A program made the translations under genes and the position numbers. Source: Goodfellowiella coeruleoviolacea (GTDB lineage Bacteria; Actinomycetota; Actinomycetes; Mycobacteriales; Pseudonocardiaceae). Taken from it: a stretch of DNA of 64,000 nt. Of this stretch, positions 1-9,080 are shown one piece after another. The notes under the pieces are model-generated. The model worked only from the letters and a program-made list of their open reading frames with translations. It made no database searches and was not told the origin of the DNA. The stretch lies in NCBI RefSeq assembly GCF_024171785.1, contig NZ_JAMTCK010000008.1, positions 248,001 through 312,000 of the forward strand, read 5' to 3'. How positions within the stretch are numbered: the stretch's first letter is position 1; every line of letters begins with the position of its first letter.

Positions 1-1
1 C

Positions 2-1585
2 GACAGCGGCGCGCGGCTGGTGCTCACCCACTCCGCGGTGGACGGGGCGCTGGCCGGCGTGCCGGTCCGGCGGATCCGCGTGGACGAGCTGCCCCACGAC
101 GGCCCGGACACCGCGCCGGACGTGCGTGTGCACCCCCTCAACACCGCCTACGTCCTCTACACCTCCGGCTCCACCGGCCGCCCCAAGGGCGTGCAGGTGC
201 AGCACGCGTCGATGGTCAACTTCCTGGTCGGCATGCAGGAGCTGCTCGACTTCCGGGCCGGGCAGCGGCTGCTCGCGCTGACCACGTTCTCCTTCGACAT
301 CTCCGTGCTGGAGCTGTTCCTGCCGCTGGTCACCGGCGGTACCAGCCACATCGCGGGCCGCTCGGTCAAGGCCGACGGCGACCAGCTGCGCCTGCGCCTG
401 GAGTCCGGCGTCGTGGACAGCGTGCAGGCCACCCCGGCCAGCTGGCAGCTGCTGTGCGACGCGGGCTGGACCGGCACCCCCGGCCTGGTCATGCTCTCCG
501 GTGGGGAAGCGCTGCCGCCCAGGCTCGCCGAGCGCCTCGGCGGCCTCGGCGAGCAGCTGTGGAACCTCTACGGCCCCACCGAGACCACCGTGTGGTCCTC
601 GGCCACCGCGGTCGACCCGGCGGCCGGCCCGATCCCGATCGGCGCGCCCATCGCCAACACCCGGATCTACGTGCTGGACGAGTGGCTGCAGCCGGTGCCC
701 GAGGGCGTCACCGGCGAGGTGTGCATCGGCGGCGACGGCCTGGCCAGGGGCTACCTCGGCCGCCCGGGGCTGAGCGCGGAGAAGTTCGTCGCCGACCCGC
801 ACAGTCCGCGCCCTGGCAGCCGCATGTACCGCACCGGCGACCTGGCGAGGGTGCGCCCCGGCGGCCGCATCGAGTTCCTCGGCCGCGCCGACCACCAGGT
901 CAAGTTCCACGGCCACCGCATCGAGCTGGGGGAGATCGAGGCCGCGCTCGGCCGCCACCCCGCGGTCCGCCGCGCGGTCGTGCAGGTGGTGGGGGAGCGC
1001 GCGATGGTCGCCCACGTGCAGCCGCGCTCCCGCGCCAGCACCGCCGCGTTCGACCGGCAGGAAGCCAACCGGGCGCTGCGCGAGGCACTGCGCCAGAGCC
1101 TGCCCGCCTACATGGTGCCCACGCACTTCACCTGGGTGGCCGAGTTCCCGCTCAGCGCCAGCGGGAAGGTCGACCGCAAGCGGCTGCCCGTCCCCGAGGA
1201 CCTCGGTGCCGGGCAGGCGAGACAGGCCCCGGTCACCCCCACCGAGAAGGCGCTGGCCGACATCATCGGCGATCTCCTCGGCGGCGCGTCCGTCGGCCGG
1301 CGCGACAACCTGTTCGAGCTGGGCGCGCACTCGCTGCTCGTCTCCCGCCTGGCCATCCGGGTGCGGGAGTCCTTCGGCGTGGCGCTGCCGCTGCGCAGGC
1401 TGTTCGAGTCGCCCACCGTGGCCGGACTGGCCGAGCTGGTCGACAACTCCGAGGCCCGCAGCACCGCCCCGGCCATCACCAAGGTCGACCGGGCGCGCTA
1501 CCCGGGCCCCACCACCGTCCAGCGCAGTGACGTGCTGCGCAAGCTCCAGGCCGCGCGTGCCCTCCGCTCGCGTGCCGACGACTGA
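2..1585 (+). CDS. Nonribosomal peptide synthetase, A-PCP, 5' end outside window
   Basis: The frame is open from base 2, so the gene begins upstream. It activates an amino acid as its adenylate and loads it on its own carrier domain. Visible are the A3 loop (YTSGSTGRPKG), A5 (NLYGPTE), A7 (YRTGDL) and A10 (SASGKVDRK), then a carrier domain with LGAHSL, whose Ser takes phosphopantetheine. Aligning by eye to PheA, the ten pocket residues read D-I-L-Q-L-G-L-V-W-K, one step from the published glycine code DILQLGLIWK, so glycine is inferred. About 45 residues follow the carrier and may dock to the C-A-PCP protein that starts 16 nt downstream. Confidence 0.93.
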   Translation, partial: DSGARLVLTHSAVDGALAGVPVRRIRVDELPHDGPDTAPDVRVHPLNTAYVLYTSGSTGRPKGVQVQHASMVNFLVGMQELLDFRAGQRLLALTTFSFDISVLELFLPLVTGGTSHIAGRSVKADGDQLRLRLESGVVDSVQATPASWQLLCDAGWTGTPGLVMLSGGEALPPRLAERLGGLGEQLWNLYGPTETTVWSSATAVDPAAGPIPIGAPIANTRIYVLDEWLQPVPEGVTGEVCIGGDGLARGYLGRPGLSAEKFVADPHSPRPGSRMYRTGDLARVRPGGRIEFLGRADHQVKFHGHRIELGEIEAALGRHPAVRRAVVQVVGERAMVAHVQPRSRASTAAFDRQEANRALREALRQSLPAYMVPTHFTWVAEFPLSASGKVDRKRLPVPEDLGAGQARQAPVTPTEKALADIIGDLLGGASVGRRDNLFELGAHSLLVSRLAIRVRESFGVALPLRRLFESPTVAGLAELVDNSEARSTAPAITKVDRARYPGPTTVQRSDVLRKLQAARALRSRADD

Positions 1586-1601
1586 CCCCGTGGAGAATCC
1601 G

Positions 1602-4600
1602 ATGACCGCCGAGCCGATGGTGTTCCCCGCGGCTTACGCCCAGCAGCGCCTGATGATCATCGAGCAGCTGTTCCCCGGTACCGCCGCCTACCACGTGCCG
1701 TTCGCGATCCGCCTGCGCGGCACGCTGGACAAGCCCGCGCTGACCCGTTCCGTCGAGGCCATCGTGGCCAGGCACGAGGCCCTGCGCACCGTGTTCACCA
1801 CCAGCGACGGCGTGGCCGTGCAGGTCGTGCACCCGGTGATGGCGGTGCCGCTGGAGGAGCTGGACCTGACCGGCACGCCCGAGGCCGCCGACGAGCGCCT
1901 GCTCGCCGAGTTCCTCGGTCAGCAGGCGCGCCGCCCGTTCGACATCGCGGCGCGCCTGGTCCGGGTCACGCTGTTGCGCCTGGCCGAGGACGAGCACGTG
2001 CTCGCCGTGACCATGCACCACCTGGTGTCGGACATGTGGTCCTGCGGGATCTTCGTCCGCGAGCTGGCCGCCTGCTACCCCGCGTTGCTGGCCGGGGAGG
2101 AGGTGGCGCTGCCGGAGCTGCCCGTGCAGTACGTGGACTACACCATCTGGCAGCGCGAGCACCTCGGCGAGGCCAAGCTCGCGCCGCTGGTGGAGTTCTG
2201 GCGCAAGGAGCTGGACGGCGCGCCGCCCGTGCTGGAGCTGCCCGGCGACCGGCCCCGGCCGTCCGTGCAGACCTTCCAGGGCGAGATGCTGCCGGTGAAG
2301 CTGAGCCCGGAGCTGTCCCGCGCGGTCACCGCGCTGTCCCGGCGCCTGGGCGCCACGCCGTTCATGACCGTGCTGGCCGCGTTCAAGACCGCCGTCGGCC
2401 GCTGGGCGAGCAGCAAGGACGTCGTGGTCAGCACCGGTGTGGCCACGCGCACCGCGCAGGTGGAGGCACTGATCGGGTGCTTCATCAACGTCGTGCTCTT
2501 CCGCACCTCGCTGGCCGGGGACCCGACGTTCGGCGAGCTGGTCGGCCGGGTGAAGCGGACCGTGCTGGACGCCTTCGAGCACCAGGACCTGCCGTTCGAG
2601 AAGCTGGTCGAGGAGATCGCCCCGCAGCGCGACCTCAGCCACCAGCCGCTCACCCAGGTCATGTTCGTCATGCAGAACGCGCCCATGCCCAACCCGGCCA
2701 TCGGCGAGCTGGACGTCTCCACCGTGCACGTGCCCAGGCACGCCACCCAGGTCGACTTCGACCTCCAGCTGTGGGACGGCGGCTCGTGCTACGAGGGCTT
2801 CATCGAGTACAGCGCCGACCTGTTCGACCCGGCCACCATCGAGCGGATGTGGTCGCAGTTCACCCACCTGCTCGCCGCCGCGGTGGCCGCGCCGGACACC
2901 CGCCTGTCCGAGCTGCCCCTGCTCACCCCCGCCGAGCTGGACACCATCGTCGGCGAGTGGAACGACACCGGCGCCGAGCTGCCCGAGGTGTGCCTGCACG
3001 AGCTGTTCGAGCGGCACGCCCGCGCCCAGCCGGACGCGGAGGCCGTGCGGCACCGGGACGGTGTGATCACCTACGGCGAGCTGAACGCGCGGGCCGACCG
3101 GATCGCGGCCGCGCTGCGCGCCCAGGGCGTCGGCCCGGACTCGGTGGTGGGCGCCTGCTTCGGGCCCCGGCCCGCACGGGTCGCGGCCTTCCTCGGCATC
3201 CTCAAGTCCGGCGGCGCGCAGCTGCCCCTCGACCCCGGGTACCCGGCCGAGCGGCTGGCGTTCATGATCGAGGACGCCCGGCCCGTCGTGGTGCTCACCG
3301 AGCGCGCGGTCGCCGGCCGGGTGCCCGCCGGGGTGCGCGTGCTGTGCGTGGAGGACCTGGCCGAGGCCGCGGTGGCGGAACCCTCGGCGGTGACCCCGGC
3401 GAACCTGGCCTACGTCATCTACACCTCCGGTTCCACCGGCCGCCCCAAGGGCATCTGCGTGGCGCACCGGGGCGTGGTCAACAACATCCTCGACCTCAAC
3501 CGCGTCGGCCGGGTCGGTCCCGGCGACCGGCTGCTCGCGCTGTCCTCGGCCAGCTTCGACATGTCCGTCTACGACCTGCTCGGTCCGCTGGCCGGCGGCG
3601 CCACCGTGGTGCTGCCCGACCCCGACCGGCACCAGGACCCGAAGCACTGGGTCGACCTGGTCGCCGCGCACGGCGCGACGGTGTGGAACTCCGCGCCCGC
3701 GCTGCTGGAGTCCCTCGTGGACGACGCGGCCGCGCGCGGGGTGCGCCTGGACTCGCTGCGCCTGGCCTTCCTCGGCGGCGACTGGGTGTCCGTCACCCTG
3801 CCCGAGCGGGCCCGCCGGGTCACCGGCGAGTTCCGCGTGGTCGTGCTGGGCGGCGCCACGGAGGCCTCCATCCACAGCACGATCTTCGAGGTCGAGCGGG
3901 CCGATCCGGCGTGGGTGAGCGTGCCGTACGGGCGGCCCATGGACAACCAGCAGGTCCTGGTGCTCGACCAGGACGGCAACCCGGCGCCGGTCGGCGTCGC
4001 GGGCGAGCTGATGCTCGGTGGCGCCGGCCTGGCGCGCGGTTACCTGAACCGGCCCGCGCTGACCGCGGACAAGTTCGTGCCGCACCCCTGCGCCGGGCGC
4101 TACCCGCACATCCCGGCGGGCGCGCGGCTCTACCGCACCGGCGACCTGGCCCGCATGCGCGCTGACGGCGTGCTGGAGCTGCTGGGGCGCATCGACTTCC
4201 TCACCAAGGTGCGCGGGTTCCGCATCGAACTGGGCGAGGTCACCGCGGCCCTGCTCAGCCACCCCGCCGTCGCGGAGGCCGTGGTGGTGGCCCGCACCGA
4301 CTCCGGCGCGGAGGCCAAGCTCGTCGGCTACTACGTGCCCACCTCGGGGCCGGAGCCCACGACCAGCGACCTGCGCGCGCACATCAGGTCGACACTGCCG
4401 GACTACATGGTGCCCTCGGCGTTCGTCGCCCTGGACGCGCTCCCGCTGTCGCCCAACGGGAAGCTCGACCGCAAGGCGCTGCCCGCCCCGGGCACCGCGC
4501 GCCCGACCCTGGAAGCCGCCTACCTGGCACCGCGCACCCCGGTGGAGGAGGTGCTCGCCGAGCTGTGGAGCACCGTGCTGGACATCGACCGGGTCGGCGT

Positions 4601-4856
4601 GCGCGACGACTTCTTCGAGCTGGGCGGCTACTCGCTGGCCGCCACCCGCATCGCCGCGCTCGTGGGCGAGACCTTCGGCGTCGACGTGCCGCTGCGCGCG
4701 GTGTTCGAGGCCCCGACCGTCGCCGAACAGGCCGCGGTCCTGGTCGCCGCGGGCGGGGAGCAGGACGTGGACGTGACCGCCATCGCGCAGATGGCCCTGG
4801 ACATCGAGCAGCTGGGCGAGGACGAGGTCGCCGCACTGCTCGCCGAGCAGCAGTGA
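1602..4856 (+). CDS. Nonribosomal peptide synthetase, C-A-PCP
   Basis: This 1084-residue elongation module condenses the upstream aminoacyl group with the residue it activates. ATG 1602 is chosen because GGAG lies 6 nt upstream. The condensation domain has HHLVSDMWS near residue 138: the catalytic second His and the Asp are kept, but the usual Gly after Asp is Met. The A domain follows (YTSGSTGRPKG near 604, A10 NGKLDRK), then a carrier domain with LGGYSL (Ser near 1011). The pocket reads about D-M-Y-N-F-G-L-I-H-K. With the LGGDW and GGATEAS motifs this resembles cysteine or small-residue domains, but I would not assign a substrate. There is no thioesterase or reductase: the protein ends about 40 residues after the carrier. 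Confidence 0.94.
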   Translation: MTAEPMVFPAAYAQQRLMIIEQLFPGTAAYHVPFAIRLRGTLDKPALTRSVEAIVARHEALRTVFTTSDGVAVQVVHPVMAVPLEELDLTGTPEAADERLLAEFLGQQARRPFDIAARLVRVTLLRLAEDEHVLAVTMHHLVSDMWSCGIFVRELAACYPALLAGEEVALPELPVQYVDYTIWQREHLGEAKLAPLVEFWRKELDGAPPVLELPGDRPRPSVQTFQGEMLPVKLSPELSRAVTALSRRLGATPFMTVLAAFKTAVGRWASSKDVVVSTGVATRTAQVEALIGCFINVVLFRTSLAGDPTFGELVGRVKRTVLDAFEHQDLPFEKLVEEIAPQRDLSHQPLTQVMFVMQNAPMPNPAIGELDVSTVHVPRHATQVDFDLQLWDGGSCYEGFIEYSADLFDPATIERMWSQFTHLLAAAVAAPDTRLSELPLLTPAELDTIVGEWNDTGAELPEVCLHELFERHARAQPDAEAVRHRDGVITYGELNARADRIAAALRAQGVGPDSVVGACFGPRPARVAAFLGILKSGGAQLPLDPGYPAERLAFMIEDARPVVVLTERAVAGRVPAGVRVLCVEDLAEAAVAEPSAVTPANLAYVIYTSGSTGRPKGICVAHRGVVNNILDLNRVGRVGPGDRLLALSSASFDMSVYDLLGPLAGGATVVLPDPDRHQDPKHWVDLVAAHGATVWNSAPALLESLVDDAAARGVRLDSLRLAFLGGDWVSVTLPERARRVTGEFRVVVLGGATEASIHSTIFEVERADPAWVSVPYGRPMDNQQVLVLDQDGNPAPVGVAGELMLGGAGLARGYLNRPALTADKFVPHPCAGRYPHIPAGARLYRTGDLARMRADGVLELLGRIDFLTKVRGFRIELGEVTAALLSHPAVAEAVVVARTDSGAEAKLVGYYVPTSGPEPTTSDLRAHIRSTLPDYMVPSAFVALDALPLSPNGKLDRKALPAPGTARPTLEAAYLAPRTPVEEVLAELWSTVLDIDRVGVRDDFFELGGYSLAATRIAALVGETFGVDVPLRAVFEAPTVAEQAAVLVAAGGEQDVDVTAIAQMALDIEQLGEDEVAALLAEQQ

Positions 4857-4867
4857 GGGAGCCGGGC

Positions 4868-6208
4868 ATGGACCTCGATTCGTTGCCCCCCGTGGGCCTG
4901 TCGTCGCTGGCCGTGGCGGGCGCGCAGCGCCTGCGCCACCAGGACCCGGTGCTGCACGACCTGCTGGAGCGCGAGCAGCGCCGCCAGTCCGACACCCTGG
5001 CCATGATCGCCTCCGCGAGCTGGTCGGACCCGTCCGTGCTGGCCTGCGAGGGCAGCGCGAGCGGCAACATCACCACGGAGGGCTACCCGGGCCGCCGGTA
5101 CCACGCGGGCTGCGAGGTCGTCGACGAGATCGAACGCCTGGCGATCGACCGGGCGAAGGCGGCCTTCGGCGCGCGTTACGCGAACGTGCAGCCGCACTCC
5201 GGCAGCACGGCCAACCAGCTGGTGATGACGGCTCTGCTCAACCCGGGCGACCTGGTGATGGGCCTGGAACTCGCGGCGGGCGGGCACCTGACGCACGGCT
5301 CGGCGGTCTCCTTCTCCGGCCGCTACTTCCGCTCGGTCTCCTACGGCGTGGACGAGCAGGGCCTGCTGGACTACGCGCAGATCGAACGCCTGGCCGTCGA
5401 GCACCGCCCGAAGCTGATCATCTGCGGGGCGAGCGCGTACCCCAGGGAGATCGACTTCGCGCGCTTCCGCGAGATCGCCGACCACGTGGGCGCGTTCCTG
5501 CTGGCCGACATCTCGCACATCGCGGGCCTGGTGGCGGCGGGCGTGCACCCGAGCCCGGTCGACCACGCGCACGTGACCACCACCAGCACCTACAAGCAGC
5601 TCTACGGCCCCAGGGGCGGCCTGGTGCTGGTCGGCAGGGACGCGGACCTGCGCGTGCACGGCCGCCCGCTGACCGCGGTGCTGCAGAACGCGGTCTTCCC
5701 GTACTTCCAGGGCACCCCGCGCATCAACGGCATCGCGGCCAAGGCCCGCGCGTTCGACCAGCTGAACACCCCGGAGTTCCGGCTGCTGGCCACCCGCATC
5801 CTCGGCACCGCCCGCACCCTGGCCGCGGAGCTGGCCGCCAGGGGCTGGCCGATCGTCACCGGCGGCACGGACAACCACATGGTCCTCGCCGACGTGGGCG
5901 CCCGGGGCCTGACCGGGGCGATCGCCGAGCAGGCCCTGGAGTCCTGCGGCATCATCGTCAACCGCAACAAGATCCACAACGACGGCCGCCCGGCCCGCAT
6001 CGCCGGCGGCATCCGGTTCGGCACCAACATCCTGGCCCTGCGGGGCATGGACGACGCGGCGATCGCCGAGTGCGCCGCGATCGTGGACCAGGTCTGGACC
6101 TCCCTCACCCCGCTGGACGACACGGACTTCCTGCTGCCGGACCAGGTGCGCCAGTCGGCGCGGGCCGCGGTGGCCACCCTCTGCTGGCGCTTCCCGCTCC
6201 CGGCCTAG
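4868..6208 (+). CDS. Serine hydroxymethyltransferase-like PLP enzyme
   Basis: This 446-residue fold-type I PLP enzyme of the SHMT family normally moves a one-carbon unit between serine and glycine, or acts as an aldolase or transaldolase on glycine. The PLP lysine is K243 in TTTSTYKQLYGPRGG. The substrate-loop residues (EGYPGRRY) and the DISHIAG motif are present. ATG 4868 follows GAGGGAG, 11 nt after the NRPS stop, so it is in the same operon. Given that context it probably makes or remodels a building block (a beta-hydroxy or alpha-methyl amino acid) rather than serving folate metabolism. Family members in other clusters act as threonine transaldolases. The exact reaction cannot be read from sequence. 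Confidence 0.88.
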   Translation: MDLDSLPPVGLSSLAVAGAQRLRHQDPVLHDLLEREQRRQSDTLAMIASASWSDPSVLACEGSASGNITTEGYPGRRYHAGCEVVDEIERLAIDRAKAAFGARYANVQPHSGSTANQLVMTALLNPGDLVMGLELAAGGHLTHGSAVSFSGRYFRSVSYGVDEQGLLDYAQIERLAVEHRPKLIICGASAYPREIDFARFREIADHVGAFLLADISHIAGLVAAGVHPSPVDHAHVTTTSTYKQLYGPRGGLVLVGRDADLRVHGRPLTAVLQNAVFPYFQGTPRINGIAAKARAFDQLNTPEFRLLATRILGTARTLAAELAARGWPIVTGGTDNHMVLADVGARGLTGAIAEQALESCGIIVNRNKIHNDGRPARIAGGIRFGTNILALRGMDDAAIAECAAIVDQVWTSLTPLDDTDFLLPDQVRQSARAAVATLCWRFPLPA

Positions 6209-6311
6209 CCGCGGTGCCGGTCGGTCAGGGGCTCGCCGATCTGCAACCCGCAGCAGCGAGCGACCCCTGGGACCGAGGGAGACCCCGGAGCCGCCCTGGC
6301 CGAGGACGGCA

Positions 6312-6352
6312 CGCCGAAGCCGCCCAGGGAGTTCCCCCGGGCGGCTTCGGCG
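6312..6352. terminator. Strong bidirectional hairpin
   Basis: A 14-bp perfect stem (6312-6325 with 6339-6352) encloses a 13-nt loop that can pair further (GGGA with TCCC). It lies between the convergent SHMT-like gene (+) and the VOC gene (-) and can stop transcription from both sides. Confidence 0.8.
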
Positions 6353-6377
6353 GTGCTGAGCGGGCGTGAGCGGACGG

Positions 6378-6815
6378 TCAGGCCTGGTCCTGGTCCTGAT
6401 CCTCGTCCTGGTCCTCGTCCTCGCTGGCCTTCCGCTCCGCCGCGCTGCGCTCCACGCAGAACTCGTTGCCCGCCGGGTCGGCCAGCACCACCCAGCCCTT
6501 GCCGTCCTCGGTGCGCCGGTCCTCGACCAAGCTCGCCCCCGCCGCCAGCAGCCGCTCGACCTCGGCGTCCCGCGGCAGGTCCGGCTGCAGGTCCAGGTGC
6601 ACGCGGTTGCGCACGGCCGGCTTCGCGTCCGGGACCCGCACGAACAGCAGCATGGGACCTTCCCCGGCGGGCGGTTCCAGGCCCACCTCGTCGTCGCCGG
6701 GCTCATCCTCCGGGTGCACCGGGTGGCCCAGCACCTGGCTCCAGAACAAGGCCAGGTCGTAGGGCTCGTGCGGGGCACCGCAGTTCAGTGTGACGTGACG
6801 GACGACGGACTTCAC
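6378..6815 (-). CDS. VOC (glyoxalase/bleomycin-resistance) family protein
   Basis: This 145-residue protein has the single vicinal-oxygen-chelate module pattern: an N-terminal VRHVTLNC strand, a central RNRVHLDLQPD strand and a C-terminal GKGWVVLADPAGNEFCV strand. GTG 6815 is chosen because GGGAGAG lies just upstream and the fold begins there. The last 15 residues are an acidic run of E, D and Q encoded by CTGGTC-like repeats, probably disordered. Members bind metals or small ligands and include drug-binding resistance proteins and isomerases. Its place inside the NRPS cluster, on the opposite strand, makes self-protection possible but unproven. Confidence 0.8.
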   Translation of the reverse strand: MKSVVRHVTLNCGAPHEPYDLALFWSQVLGHPVHPEDEPGDDEVGLEPPAGEGPMLLFVRVPDAKPAVRNRVHLDLQPDLPRDAEVERLLAAGASLVEDRRTEDGKGWVVLADPAGNEFCVERSAAERKASEDEDQDEDQDQDQA

Positions 6816-7197
6816 ACGCTCTCCCTCATGCCGTGCCGGTGACACGGCGGTTGCGGTTCGTGGCGGGGCGGTCCCGGGTCGGCCGCCGCCCGGCGGTGCG
6901 CGGGCCACCGCTGGGCGAGGAGCGGCCGTCGGTCACGCCCGGCCCCGGCCAGCAGCCGCTCGGCCGGCGCGGCCCCAGCGCGTCCCCGGCCGGTCATCCG
7001 CGGGCAGGACCATCGTCTGGCCAGCCCGACCCGGCGGCCGAGCGGACGGCGCGGTGCCCCACCGCCAACCTCCCTGTTCGGTCGTCGCAGAGTATCGGCC
7101 GACCCCGCCACCGGGCACAGTCGGGAGGATTCCCGACGCCGCCGCACGCCCTCGCGCTGCCAGGCTCGCCCCAGACGCAGCGGGAGAGGAGCCGAGG
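6816..7197. other. Divergent intergenic region, no gene seen
   Basis: This 382-nt region separates the VOC gene (-) from the lone adenylation gene (+). Open frames here have no ribosome-binding site and no recognisable protein. It must hold promoters for both sides, but I could not pick a convincing -35/-10 pair. Confidence 0.5.
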
Positions 7198-9069
7198 GTG
7201 ACCGTGGTGACCCGGGAGGCGGCCGAACTGGCCGCCCTGGCCGTGCTGGCGAGCCGGTACACCGGTACGACCGAGCCGGCGTTCGAGGTGGCGGGCGCGC
7301 CCGCACCGGTGACGGTGTCCGTGACCGGGCAGGAGACCTTCGGCGAGCTGCTGACCGCCGCCGAACAGGCACTGTCCACTGTGGGATATTCGGGCGGGGG
7401 GTTCGCGCTCGCCGACGACACCCTCGACACCGAGGCCCTGGCGGCGCACCTGGCCCGGCTGGCCGGGACCGATCCGGCCACCCCCGTCGCCGGGCTGCCC
7501 GTGCTCACCGAGGACGAGCGCGAGACGGTGGTGCGCCGCTGGAACGCCACCGCCGCGCACTACCCGGAGGCGCCAGGGGCGAGCCTGCCGTGCCTGTTCG
7601 AGCGCTGGGCGCGGGTGCAGCCCGAGCACCCGGCGCTGCGCTTCGACGGCGAGCAGCTCACCTACGCCGAGCTGAACCGCCGCGCGAACCGCCTCGCCCG
7701 GCACCTCACCCGGCTGGGCGCCGGCCCGGAGACCGTGGTGGGCGTGCTCTTCGAACGCGGTCCGGCCCTGCCCACCGCGCTGCTCGCCATCCTCAAGGCG
7801 GGCGCGGCGTACGTGCCCCTGGACCCCGAGCACCCGGCCGACCGCCTCGCCTACCTCACCGGGGACGCCGGCTGCGCGCTCGTGCTCACCACCGCCGGCC
7901 TGGCCGCGCGCCTGCCGGAGGAGGTGCTGCCGATCTGCCTGGACGAGCCCGCCGTGCGCGCCGCCGTCGACGCGCAGCCGGACACCGACCCCGCGGCCGG
8001 GCCGCGCCCGGACTCCCTGGCCTACGTGCTCTACACCTCCGGCTCCACCGGCCTGCCCAAGGGCACGCTCGTGCAGCACGCCTCCGTGGTCAACCTGGTG
8101 CTGCACAGCCGCGCCGCCTACCGCATCGGCCCGGGCGACCGGGTCCTCCAGTTCGCCAACCCCTGCTTCGACGTCAGCGTGTGGGACATCTTCGGCACCC
8201 TGTGCAACGGCGCGACCCTGGTGCAGGCGCCGCGCCTGACACTGCTGGACCCGCGGGCGCTCGTCGAGCACATGCGCGCCGAACGCGTCACCGTCGTCGA
8301 GCTGCCGCCCGCGGTGGCCGCCCTGCTCGACCCGTCCGACCTGCCCGACCTGCGCATGGCCAACATGGGCGGCGAGGCCCTGCCGCTGGAGGTCGCGCGG
8401 CGCTTCCGCACCGGGGACCGCCTGGTGCACAACAGCTACGGCCCCACCGAGGTCACCGTGACCTCCACCGACTACCTGCTGCCGCGCGTGGTCGACCGCA
8501 CGCCGCCGATCGGGCGCGCCATCGCCAACCTCCAGTGCTACGTGCTCGACCCGGCGGGCGAGCCCGTCCCGGTCGGCGCGCCCGGCGAGCTGCTCATGGG
8601 CGGTGCCGGCGTCGCGCGCGGCTACCTCAACCGGGGCGCGCTGACCGCGGAGAAGTTCGTGCCCGACCCGTTCGGCCCGCCCGGCGCCCGCCTGTACCGC
8701 ACCGGTGACCTGGTGCGCTGGCGCCCGGACGGCCAGCTGGAGTTCCTGGGCCGCATCGACACCCAGCTCAAGGTCAACGGCATCCGCGTGGAGCCCGGCG
8801 AGGTCGAGGCCGCGCTGTGCACGCACCCGGACGTGGCCGCGGCCGTGGTGGACGTGCGCGGCGAGGCGGGCAACCGCCTGCTGGTCGCCTTCCTGGTCCC
8901 CGTCGAAGGGGCGACCGCCCCGGACACCACGGCGCTGCGCGCGCACCTGCGCGGCCGCCTGCCCGCCAACCTGATACCCGCCCGGGTCCACCCGGTGCCC
9001 GCCCTGCCGCTGACGCTCAGCGGCAAGGTCGACCGCCGGGCCCTGCACCGCGTCGCCGACTCCCAGTGA
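7198..9069 (+). CDS. Stand-alone NRPS adenylation protein with truncated condensation remnant
   Basis: This 623-residue protein has one complete A domain: A3 YTSGSTGLPKG, A5 NSYGPTE, A7 YRTGDL, A10 LSGKVDRR. It ends 10 residues after A10, so it has no carrier and must load a carrier in trans. GTG 7198 is supported by GGGAGAGGAG upstream. Residues 1-115 resemble only the final part of a condensation domain plus the C-A linker (a VTVSVTGQETFGELL stretch, then LPVLTEDERETVVRRWN); the HHxxxDG active site is absent. The pocket reads D-V-W-E-N-G-S-V-T-K, for which I know no match. cysC follows after 11 nt, so the two are probably co-transcribed. Confidence 0.9.
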   Translation: MTVVTREAAELAALAVLASRYTGTTEPAFEVAGAPAPVTVSVTGQETFGELLTAAEQALSTVGYSGGGFALADDTLDTEALAAHLARLAGTDPATPVAGLPVLTEDERETVVRRWNATAAHYPEAPGASLPCLFERWARVQPEHPALRFDGEQLTYAELNRRANRLARHLTRLGAGPETVVGVLFERGPALPTALLAILKAGAAYVPLDPEHPADRLAYLTGDAGCALVLTTAGLAARLPEEVLPICLDEPAVRAAVDAQPDTDPAAGPRPDSLAYVLYTSGSTGLPKGTLVQHASVVNLVLHSRAAYRIGPGDRVLQFANPCFDVSVWDIFGTLCNGATLVQAPRLTLLDPRALVEHMRAERVTVVELPPAVAALLDPSDLPDLRMANMGGEALPLEVARRFRTGDRLVHNSYGPTEVTVTSTDYLLPRVVDRTPPIGRAIANLQCYVLDPAGEPVPVGAPGELLMGGAGVARGYLNRGALTAEKFVPDPFGPPGARLYRTGDLVRWRPDGQLEFLGRIDTQLKVNGIRVEPGEVEAALCTHPDVAAAVVDVRGEAGNRLLVAFLVPVEGATAPDTTALRAHLRGRLPANLIPARVHPVPALPLTLSGKVDRRALHRVADSQ

Positions 9070-9080
9070 GAGGAAACCCC

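Noticed and set aside
1476-4382. A 968-codon open frame on the minus strand, antisense to the NRPS genes, and similar long antisense frames elsewhere (for example 40817-43744 and 61389-63047)
   Set aside because: Very high GC at third codon positions removes stops in other frames. The sense strand encodes well-known families, and the antisense products are repetitive Arg/Gly/His-rich nonsense without start signals.
7054-7198. An earlier start for the lone adenylation protein
   Set aside because: The extra 48 residues are Pro/Arg-rich with no family similarity, and GTG 7198 has a strong ribosome site.
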